Positions 39,501-51,500 of a stretch of DNA of 64,000 nucleotides are shown here, piece by piece. Under the pieces are notes generated by a model. That model was not told the DNA's origin. It worked only from the letters and a program-made list of their open reading frames with translations, and did no database searches. How positions within the stretch are numbered: position 1 is the stretch's first letter; every line of letters starts with the position of its first letter. The position numbers were made by a program, and so were the translations under genes. This DNA is from Epiperipatus broadwayi (taxonomy: Eukaryota > Onychophora > Udeonychophora > Euonychophora > Peripatidae), in assembly GCA_028023455.1 (NCBI GenBank), contig JAQFVV010012418.1:5205244-5269243 (forward strand), in the 5' to 3' direction.

Positions 39501-42500
39501 ATAGTGATAATGTTAAATTAATCCATTGAGGACAATGGAGTGACCCAGTAGAACAAAATATAGATTTCTAGAACTTATAACAAGTAAAAAGAATAACATT
39601 AATAAATTGATTACTATAGTTAATACTCTAGGTCAGGGGTTCACAACCTTTTTGCACTTAAGAGCACATTCTATAATACCGGCCAGGTGGCGGGCACCAT
39701 TTATTTTTTCAATGTAAATCTATAGTTGGATATTGTTAATAATACATATAATGTACAAAAAAATATTTATTTCAAAAATAAAATTTTAATATATAATTAA
39801 CGTTTATATTTTTACGCTGTAAAAGTATAGTATGCTCTACAATTTGATTACAATATAATACAATAATTTATAAGAAATTTTAAAAATTAAATTTATTTGT
39901 ATCAGATAAATAATTTTTTATCGTGTTCGGATAGCAGCGGGCACACGTAAAATGGTCTGTGTGTGTCATAGTGCCCGCGGGCATGGGATTGGGGACCCCT
40001 GCTCTAGGTAGTATCTCATAATAAATGGAAGGTAGAGGTCTCAAACTAATAAACAGTTATATATTTTTAAAATGTTTATTCTATATTTACAGAGTAAGTA
40101 ATTATCGTTTCGACTAATAGGATTTTTAATGAATGAAACCTGATAGATCATTTGTTGTTTGATAAAATATTATATTGATTTTATAGAAATATGTCTTCAG
40201 GTAGAAAAATTAATAAACATAAGCATCATAAGGAAATCACTATTCATCAATTCATTGTTTAATACATCTAACTGAATGTAATAGTTTTGATAATAGATGA
40301 AGTTGACTGAATATTTTAAAGGTTGTTTGGTAAATGATTTATATATATATTCGCAGTTTAGCATTAGCTTGTTTGATATATTATGCATGGATGGATGAAA
40401 TAAGAAAGTATGCAGGGGTGATGTGGAGATGAGAAGCTAAAAATCGGAGAAGATGCATTGAACTTGGAGAGACCACCTTCATCGTTCAGTGTATTGATAA
40501 TGGTCGATGATGGTGATGATGATGATAAGCATAAATAATATATTATTTAAATTATATATCATTGAAGTAATTATATAGAGAATATTTAACATACAGAAAT
40601 TATTTGATTTGTTGTTTATATGTTAAATCTTTTTACAAAAGATACAGATGTTTAAAAATTAAAAATTTGCATATATTCATAGATAGAATATTGAAGATCA
40701 TAATATATTAACAATAATATTTCAATAGTCTCAAAAATCAGGTGATATTAAATTTAATCCATGACTCTTTCGCTTTCAAGTCAACTTTTGTACTAAACCA
40801 CTCAAGTCATTAGTGAGTTAAAAATAAAACATTTGTTATAATCGCTTTTGTGGTTTTTGGAAGTTAACTTTTTCTTATTTTATATCCTTAGGCAAATAAA
40901 ATAGAATTACAATTTGTTTATAACTACTCAGAAAATCTTTTAAAATAAATATAAAATAAAAATAATATTTAAATTTTACTATCTAGATTAATATTACGAT
41001 ATTCAATTTTTTAAATATGCATTTAAGATTCACTTTGAAGGCTTATTAATTAAATCAAAAATTACATCTTTTTTTTTTTTTTGTAATATATAGTTTTTAT
41101 TTATTATTTATTTATGTTTTTGTTTAATCTTAGAATACCGGTTCATGCTGCAGCATTTCATGATAATGTAGAGTGTTTACAAATTTTACTTAACAGTGAC
41201 GGCAATGTAAATTGCAAAGATCATTCTGGTAAAACACCACTTATGATGGCTGCTATGAATGGTCAGTGTGGAGCTATAGGTATGTAAATTATATACCATT
41301 AATATTTTGTTTATATTAAAATTGGTTGTTTTTTTTAATTAAAAGCATAGACAATATAGAATTTAGTAATCTTTTTTTTTTTTATCAGAATTGTAGAATA
41401 TGTTTGCATATTATTTATTTAAAAATAGTGATCCATATTTATTATATTTTTCATTGACTTTTTATTAAGAAAATGATACAATGTTATATTGAAAGAAAAA
41501 TAATTTTGAAATTAAATTATATATTTTTATTATATATATGTGACAATATTTTATTAGTTTGTATATCAGCAAAATAAATTTATACAGAATCTATTGATTT
41601 TCTGTAGCTTAAGTATATGTATGAAAAATCACATAATGAAAAGTTAAAGCAAAATACAACCGTATAGAGAATAATTAAAAATTTATAGTATTTTCAAATT
41701 ATTAAAATAAATAAGAATTAAAAAATTATTTTAAAAAATAGGAACCGGTTGGGAGATATTTCTTGGGCAATATTGGACATTTAATCCAGCAATCTTTTAT
41801 TTTGATTTTTTGATTTAAAATGTTGATAACTTTTATAATGATTTAAACTAAATTGATGTAGAAACTTACTCAATGTTAATTTGATTAATATGGAAAAAAT
41901 TGTAAAGCTTTATGATTTTTAATGAGATCCTTTTTTTTTTTAATTTCAAATAAAATTTTGGATATAAAAAGATCATAATAAATAAAAAGATGTAAAAATA
42001 ATGAAAATATTTTTGATTTAAAAAAATAGGATATGTTGAATTTGTAAAAAGATAATAAGCATTACATGCCTTTTTTTTTTAATTGAAATTAATTTATAAA
42101 TAAAATTAAAATCAATTTTTAAAAAATTTAAATAGATCTTACTTTATTCTTAAATACAAAACAATAATTGAATCAGAATTATGTAATAGTCATAATTTAT
42201 ATTCTTTCTAATTAGAGCAATATTAAAAAATATTTAATTATTGAATTTATGATGTGTTTATCATTGTTAAATAATGAATAAATTAGTAATATAAATATTT
42301 AAAATGGTTTTTATTTTTTAATTACTATTATTTATATATATGTACATTTTTTAGAACTATTATTAGAATGTTATGCAGATGTCAACACTCAGGATAATTT
42401 ACAAAACACTGCCCTTCATTATGCCTGTATTAATGTGAGTATTAATAAAGTAAGAATCACATTTTATCTTTTTTAAGAAAAAGTTTCAAAAAATTTTTTT

Positions 42501-45500
42501 TGCTTGCTTATTTATATTAATGGTAGAAATAATTTAAATTTTTTTTTTTTTTTAATGATTTTTATTTCTTTGTGCAATGTATATTCTATTTAAGATAATT
42601 GATTTTTTTTGATTATTACAAATTATAAAACGTGTGTGTTGTTTTCAATATACTTTATACTTCCATTAGTTATTTTTAGTTTTTGCTTTACTTTATTATT
42701 TACAAATACTTGTTTATTTATAAAACATTTTCTTTAAATAAAATAGAATTAAACTGCTCAGATATATTATAAATTATTTGTAGTCCTTTTTTTTTTATAT
42801 CATTTGATTTAAATAAATAATAACTTCACTTCATTAATTCTATTTTAGCAAGTATTTTGTCAGACTTCTGAACACGTTACTTTAATAATTCAATGCTGAA
42901 AAGATTATAATTTATTTAAAATTACAGCTTAGCACTGCTTTTGACCAGGTCAATCATATTCATAGAATTAATATAGGTTTATATAAATAGAATTTATAAG
43001 TTAAATAATTTAAATATACCATTTACATGATAATGCAATGCATGAGTCTTTCTTATTTATTGCGTTGCTGTTATTTGCAATAAACCATGCCTTTATTTTT
43101 TCCCCCTATCATTGCACTTAGCACAAACAACTTTAATATTAAATGGATTGAAATTGTGACCAGATTCGATTTCATGCTCCAAAAATATAGACTTAATATT
43201 AGAGCCTGTTTTAGCGTGTTATATAATTATTTATACTGAGCTAATCTTGTAGTGCAGTTGATATGAAGTGTAAACTGCATTACATGTTAGTTCATTACAT
43301 TTAATTTTGTAAACTCTTTGGAGAGCTAGGTCTGGAAATAATTTGTCTTTAGTGTTGATCAACATTTGATTAAGATTAGATGGGGTTAATATTGAATTCT
43401 TTTGAGCAGATTGGTTTCATCTTTTTAAATATATGGAAGACTAATCCATGTATTAATATTGTTATTAACGTTCCTGTTATTTAAAGATGAATAGAATTTA
43501 AGTTTTATTTAATATATTAATATTATACCCTGAATTGACTAAGTCTTTTATATAATTTTCAATATTGTTTTTTCTGTCTGCTTCAAACTTGCATAATTTA
43601 TAGTTTCTATACAAAAAACATTTAAAGCCAGCTAATTTATGTGAAATTGGAATATATGGATATGAGTGAATCAAATCACAAATGTTGATGGATTTTATAA
43701 TCATTTTATAATTAATTTGAATGTCAGATGTACGTATCTAAAAATTTTATACCATTTGATGTATCTTCATTTTCTATAGTTCAAACTAAAGAAAATAATT
43801 GACTTAACTCATCCCATATATCAATAATGTTTTTTTTTCTTCAGCATAAATAAGAACATTATCTATGTAGCATATATACAAAGGTGATGTTGCTATAACA
43901 AACTTTTTTGGAATGACTGCTAATTTAAATTTGTTTAATACTATACTACAATTTATTCTACTTAGGGGTAGTTTCATAATCCAGCCATGATTCATTGTAT
44001 AAAACTTTCCATTGAAAAAGGCCATAATATCCTCATCCATTCATTTAAGAGTATCAACAATAAAATTTATTTTGTGCTTATTGAAATTTAAATTAATTAA
44101 AATGTAATGAATTATACTAATATATAGCAGATGTAATATTGAACCATGAAGTTTCATTACATCTAATGAGGCAAGTTTATTGTTAGGGTTATACATTTAT
44201 AAATTTAAAAGTTGCCCATATTTAAATGAAGATGTAATAGCAAATTTGCCAAAATCTACTTGATCAATTAACCACTTAAGCTATTAATTTTGCTGTTTTA
44301 TAAAAGTAAGTGCCTCCAAAATCAATTAAAAATCTGGGGTTGATTTTCTTTATGCATTTTTATGTTTGCGAAAATTCTTGGAGGAATAGCCACTGTTGGA
44401 TAAATCCTTTTATAATCAAATTTATTAATTGCTTTATTTTGATAATGTCTTAATATTGAAACAATAAATTTATTTTTTTTTCTTTTTAAATTATATTATT
44501 CACTATGTTTAAATTTTAATATATTAATAAACTTTATTTGTATAATCTTCATTTGATAAAAGAACATCTATTTTCTTTATCTTCCTTTAAGTATTTAATA
44601 TTATTACATTGTAAAAATGATTTTGACATTTTTATTTTATTAGACCAATTGAATTTGTATATATGTTACATAGATAATATTCGTATCTGTGCTGAACAAA
44701 TAAACCATTATTGATATATGGGATGAGTTAAGTCAATTATCTTCTTTTGTTTGGTCTGTAGAAAATGAAGATTTGTCAAATGGTATCAAGTTTTTCAATA
44801 TGTATATCCAATATTCAAATGCACAAATTACTTATAAAATAATTATAAAACCCATCAGCATCCATGATTTATTTCATGCGCATTCTTATATTCCAATTTC
44901 ATATATAGAAACTATAAATTATGTAAGTTTGAAGCAGATAGAAAAGACAATATTGAAAATTATATAAAAGACTTAGTCATTTGGGTGTAATATTAATATA
45001 TTAAATAAAACTTTTAACAAATTCTATTCATCTTTAAATACCAGGAACATTAATACATGGATCAGCCTTCCTTTTATATCATGTATATTTAAAAAGATGA
45101 AAACAATCTGCTCAAACGAATTCAATAGTAATTTTAGAACCCACTAATCTTAATTAAATGTTGAACAACACTAAAGACAAGTTATCTCCAGACCAAGCTC
45201 TCCAAATAGTTTATAAAATTAAATGCAATGAACCAACTTATAATGCAATTTACTGTAATCTGGTCTCTTGACAACGGTGCTACAAGATTAGCGCAGCATA
45301 AATATATATACAAACGTGCTAAAATAGATCCCAATATCAAGTCTAACTTTTTGGAACATGAAATTGAATCTGGCCACAATTTCAATCCATTTAGTATTAA
45401 AGTTGTTTATGCTAAGCACAATGGTCGAAAAATAAAATATAAAGAGGCATGATTTATTGCAAATAACATCAACACAATAAACAAGAAAGATCATTATCAT

Positions 45501-48500
45501 GTAAATGCTATATTTAAAATATTTAGTTTATGAATATGATCAACTTGGCCAAAAGCAGTGCTAAACTGTAATTTTAAATAAATTATCATTTTTCCAGCAT
45601 AGGGTACCATCATTATTTAGTTTTCTATATTACTTTAATAGTTTTTGTTTTATAAATATTAACATTATTGGCTATTGACTTTTTTTTTTTTTTATATATA
45701 TATATCAAAAGTTTTTTGAATTCCTTTATTAGTAATAATAAGTTTAGAATACGTTTTTCAATAATTTTGGTTTAGAATGAATTTTTCAATATTTTTTATG
45801 ATGTTTTGATCTTTATATTTTGAAAGCAGAAATTACTATTATTCTAATTTCTATAAAGACCTTATTAAAAAATTGTTAATACATGATGGCAATTGTATAT
45901 AAATTTGTGAATTTATACCTTAAAACTATCTTTTATTGTTTTGTTTTGTTTTTTCAAACTAACTGAAAATATAGGTTATGCTAGAAATTATGAAATATCT
46001 TAATTGCCTCAGTTCAGAATATGATGATTGTTGTAGCTATGTGATAGACAAAATAACTTAATGAGATCCATCTGAAATAAAGAAATTCATGCTGAAATAA
46101 ATTTAAATGAAAATCATAAATGACAATTTATTGGGCAATATTTTTACATATAGACTACTAAACTTCACTGACTGCATTGGAAGTTCTAGATTCTGTAATA
46201 TTCACTAGATGTACTAGAAGTTGTTTTTTTTTTTTAATTATATAATGATGCACATACTATATGCTTTGGAAATGCTTTGATTCTATAAAAATGTAACTAG
46301 TAAATCTCTAGTTGACTGGAATTTATGAAAATAGATGACACTTAGCATATTGTTTAGCTGTTCATCTGTGTGGATATATAGTTTTAATTATCTTTACAAT
46401 TAATTGTAGGAAGACTGGAATTTGTAGTAATTTGTCTTAGGAATTAGTCAATTGGTGGAAGTTTTGATTAGAATGAATGATTTTTTTTCAATGTTATTAT
46501 GTATATTTAAAACCTGAAAAAATGTTTCTTCTTTTCTTTAAAAAATATAGTCCATAAAAACCAATATTATCCAATATAGATTCACAAACCAATTTCTTTA
46601 AAAAACTTGTTCTTTATTTAACTATATAAAAATTTACATTCAATAAGCAACGTTTCGACTATTTCTATCCTTATAGTCTTTTTCAAGCCACTAAGAAAAA
46701 ATACAAACAATATTATCAATAAATAAATAAATACACAAATAAAACGAAAATAAAAAATTAAAAGTACAAATATAAACAAAATAGAATAAAAAATAAAATA
46801 TATATAAAAATATAAAATATTACCTTCCCCAAAAAAATAAAAAATCCAACTAAAAAAAAAAATCTCTCAAAAAAATATAAAAAACCCTTTTTATTTATAA
46901 CTAACAATTAAATTATTTAAATGGATAAAATTCCTCAAACTAGTCATTAATTGTTATCTTAATCTATCAGTTTTCTATTCATATATGGTTTAAATTCCTT
47001 AATGTAGAAATTTTCTTTTAAAAACCTTTCTTTATAATTATTTACAGTTTCCAAAAGTTCAATTTTGTAGTCAGTATGACCAAATTTACACTTATGAAAA
47101 TAAATTGCAGATTTTTTATCAGATAAATGTTGTTTTAACCTTGTTTCTAATTTATTCTTAGTATTTCCAATATAAGAAATACTTTTACCCTCCTTCCAAC
47201 AATCTAAACATTTAATAATATATACTCCTTTCATTGCCTCAAGCATGTTAAACTTATCATAATAATTAATCATCTTTTTTAAATCTTTCTTTTTCTTATA
47301 TACAGGAAACAATTTAATATTAAATTTTTTATTTATTTTTTTACAAATATTTTTAATTCTAATAAAAATATTTTTTGATACTTTAAAACCTATGTATACC
47401 TTATCTAATTTTTTATCCTTATTTTTAATTTTATTTTCTCCTTCAATTTTCCTTTTAATTAAATTTAAATTATATCTCGAAAAAATTTTTCCAATAATTT
47501 TATTAGGATATTCATTCAAATAACATTCCTTTTTTATTAAAACAAGTTCCTTGTTCAATAATAACTCATTAGAACATATTAACATTGCTCTCCTAATTCT
47601 ATTTTTTATAGTATTAATTTTACAATGCTTATCAATATCTGAAAACCAATTTACAATTAGACCATGAAATGTTTTTTTTCTAAAAACCGAAGTATTAATA
47701 TTAATTCTATTATTCCTTATAATCTTTTCAATTTTTACATCCATGTATTCAATTTTATTATCCAATTCTTCTTCCATAGTAAATTTTATATTTTCCTCAA
47801 TATTATTAATGTATTTTAAAAAACTTTTAGCTTTTCTTTTGTTTCCTTTAAAAACCATGAAATAGTCATCTACATATCTAACAAAAAAACACGGACTAAA
47901 ATTTAAATCTAAAAAATTTTTTTCAAAATTATTCATGTATACATCCGCCAAAAAACCACTTAAACTACTTCCCATACTTAATCCATTTATTTGCTCATAA
48001 AACTTATCTTTAAATTTAAAAATCAAATTTTTACAACAAATCGATAAAATTTCATATACCAAACAAGTATCAATTTTTAATTTTTTATTTTTATCATTAA
48101 TGTATAATTCCAAAACATTATTTATAGCTATATCTGGATCAATATTATTATACATATTAATAATATCTAATTTAATAAAATAAATATTTTTAAACTTAAC
48201 AAATTTTAAAAATTCATTTAATTTTTCTATAAAATCCATTGAATTACATACCTTATTCTTTTTATTCTCTTTATTATATTCTTTATTATATTTTTTAAAA
48301 ATATTATTAAATATCCATTTTGAAATATTTTCATAACAAGTATCCCTACAACTAATAATCGGTCTTAAAGGTATCCCGTCTTTATGTACCTTCGGTATTC
48401 CTGTAATTGTTGCACATCTAATGTCCATCCTTTTAAGCATAAACATTTCTATTTTTTTTAATATATCCTTTATTTTCCATTTCAGTAATAATCTTATTAA

Positions 48501-51500
48501 TCTTTATATTTATCTGCATACTTTTATCTTTTTTTATTATCTTAAAATAACTTTCTTTTAATAAATAATTCATTTTATTATTATATTCAGTTTTCTCTAT
48601 TACTACCATACTAGTAGATTTATCTCCTTTTAAAAAAACCAAATCTTTATATTTCAATCTAATATTATTAATTATTTTTAATTCCCTTTTATTAACAAAT
48701 TTATATATATTATTATTTATCACGTCATATTCCAATTTTTTAAATTCATATTTAATTTCATTAAACAAAAGGTCTTTATTAATTCCTATATCTATTCCAT
48801 CATTATTAAATTTATCAATAATTATATCTTTTTTCGCTTTAATATCAATAATTTGTTTACTAATATTAATTTGTCTATTTGGAACATATTTAAGTCCTTT
48901 ATTTAGAATATTAATTTCATCTTTATTAAAAACAGTATTTGTTAAATTTATTATAAAATTCTCTTTTAAATTATTACTACTTGAATAACTTTTTATTTTA
49001 TTTGAAATATTATCTATATTTTCCCTAAAATTTTTATTTAACAACAAATTAAGTTTTTTATTATGTCTTTCAATTACTTTTTTCCTAAAAATTTCCATTT
49101 TATTATAAAAAATCTGAAATAGTAAAAATTCCTCCCTAAATGTAATTAATTTAGTCAAACCAATATATAATACCTTAATCCTCTTTAAATAACATTCTTT
49201 CTTAATATATAATATTTTTATAAATTTATATAATATTTTCATTTCCCATTTAAAAATTATTTTATCATTAAAAAATCTTTTAATATTATACAATTTAATG
49301 AAACTAGGAATCACTCCATATTTTTTACATTTCTTTAAAAATCTAATATCTAAATTAATTTTTACAATTTTTAATTTCAAATTAATCCATTCATTAATAC
49401 ATTTAATACAAATTTTAAACATTCCATAAACCTTAATATTTTTCCTTAAATATCTAATAAAATGTCCCAAACTGCATTCTTTAAAACCATAGTAACCATA
49501 ATGTTTCTTAATCTTGAAAATACCAATTTTTATATAGTTAGATAAAGAACAAGTTTTTTAAAGAAATTGTTTTGTGAATCTATATTGGATAATATTGGTT
49601 ATTATGTATCTAAAATGTTTTTGTCTATATGACCCAAATAATATTGGATCTATTGATTAGGGAATAGTAACTAGTTTTTTTTTTTTTAGTATGCTGTTGT
49701 TTTCCCTTCTAATATTATAGGCTCTTTAAAGATAATTATGAATATATCACTTATTTGATTAATTGTTCACACAAGATTTTGAATGCTTGGTTTATAGTAT
49801 AAAATTCTAGAGAGTGATTGTAAAGATCTTTTTAGTCAATAAGACTGATGAAAGCTGGCCAATCATAGCTAAAACTTATTTGTATGTGTACATTGTGATC
49901 TTTAATTCATGAGTAGTTGAGCCCTATCTGTTTCTAATAAATAAAGATTAAACAGCAAGAGAGCAGTAAAAACTTTTTTTTAAAAAAAAATCAAATGGGT
50001 GGGGGGGTCTATTGAATAAGCAATAATTTTCTGGAATTATTCATCACTTTTGAGAGACATTTTGGTTAGAATTGAATATTTTCTACTTTTTTTTTTTTCT
50101 TATAGAATTTTGCAAAACGGATATTAACAAAGATCTAACCAAAAGATGAATTTGCTTGTGGTTTCATTAAATTCTTAAACCTTGCCACATAAGCATAAAG
50201 AAAACAATAATAAATAATGTATTATAAGATTCTTTTTGTAAATCAGGAAAATATAGCAGTTGTTAGAAATGAAGTTAAAGTTTTCGGTATCTTGTTGAAG
50301 TGTCAACGTATCTTTTTTGTCAAGCGTTGGTGGCCAAGTGGTTAGCATAGCTGCCTTATAAGCAATTGTCCTGGGATTTGCTTCCCGGTCGATGCTTTGA
50401 CACATTAAAAAAAAAAAGTATCTTTTTAGTTCTGAGAAAGATTTTTTTTTTTTTTTTTGTGAGGTTAGGACAATGTTGCCAGTGTAATACGAAAATTTCA
50501 TTTTCTATTTTTGAAAAGTTTATTGATAAATATGTTAAGCATGGGTAGATAGATGAGAAATGTAAACATGTGAAGCATTTTAATTTCTTATAGTTAATGT
50601 TTAGAATCATTTAGATTTTTCTAGGGAGAATTTTAAAAAATAAATTCAAATTTTCCTCAATTTTAGAATTTTAAAGGTTCTTTTACATGAATTAGTGCAG
50701 TAATAAATTGACAAGCACTAGATAAAGATCATTGGATCACAACTTAATCTAATCACTTTCAGTATTTAAATATCTTATAATCTTCAAGTAACAAACAGAT
50801 TTAATTCTTTTTTGCAGGCTCTCATCTATCACTCTTGGTATTCGAATGTCTAACAACTTCTTGAGTAACAAACTATTCTATCCTTTATTTTTATAGACAA
50901 GTTTTTAAATTAATTGAAAATCTTTTCATTATTGATAACTAATATAAAACTTATTTTTAGAAATTGCCTCCTAGTCTAAATTTTAAGTGTTCTGAATCCA
51001 AAGCCTCTTAACTATTGGCATGATTTTTTCATTAAGTTTCTCAATACATTTAGTAGAGTACTAGACTTTGGAACTCAAGATCCATGATTCACAGTTCATC
51101 TCTGTTACTTTCAGTGCTCAAACTTTTTATAAATTCCTGAACAATAAATCATTCAATTATTTTATTTTCATTGAGTATGTAGGAAACACAAAATAAAATC
51201 AAGCAGTGATCTTTTGAATTATTTTTAAGAAAATTTGGATATTTTCAGCTTCTGGTTTTTATTTTAAAAAGTATGGATAAAATTAGACTTATTAATTTAA
51301 TTTGTCTCATCAGATTTGAATTAAAGAAACTTTATGCAAGGAAAACCAAAACTCTATTCTGATTATTATGTTTTTTTAATTCCTGACACTTTAAGGCTTT
51401 CTGATAGATTGTCAATTTTATTGACCATGACACTAGTAATTATTTGAGGAAATGTATCTTTATTCCTCAAACTTGTTGAATTTATAATATTCATATAATC

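Larger units (their letters stand above)
26086..41133 (+). other. Intron between exons c and d (15 kb)
   Basis: This is the largest intron and the one richest in retrotransposon debris. Identified pieces lie at 26.7-27.3, 27.5-29.3, 30.6-31.4, 31.5-32.6, 33.6, 34.0-38.5, 39.6-40.0 and 40.4-40.5 kb. 26100-26690 is very T-rich. 29300-29930 may be further LINE 3' sequence but I cannot anchor it. 29935-30450 is a G+C-richer block of unknown nature. 32660-33630, 38540-39620 and 40540-41130 hold nothing I recognise. Confidence 0.6.
46494..49609 (-). mobile_element. Penelope-like retroelement with 76 bp inverted ends
   Basis: Inverted repeats of about 76 bp bound the element (46559-46634 and 49525-49600; for example CCAATATTATCCAATATAGA against TCTATATTGGATAATATTGG). 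Beyond the left repeat an extra ~54 bp lies before a matching TTATTATGTAT (46494-46504, with the other copy at 49599-49609). That gives an 11 bp candidate target duplication and a short unique tail, as Penelope elements often show. Inside, on the minus strand, are the polymerase and GIY-YIG endonuclease in two overlapping frames. Coding is nearly intact, so the insertion is much younger than its neighbour at 42.9-45.6 kb. Base use is extremely AT-rich, like the host. Confidence 0.88.

Noticed and set aside
50318-50417. A functional tRNA-Ile gene
   Set aside because: The anticodon stem has a mismatch, the T loop is wrong in length and lacks TTCGA, and poly(A) plus target duplication show a retrocopy.
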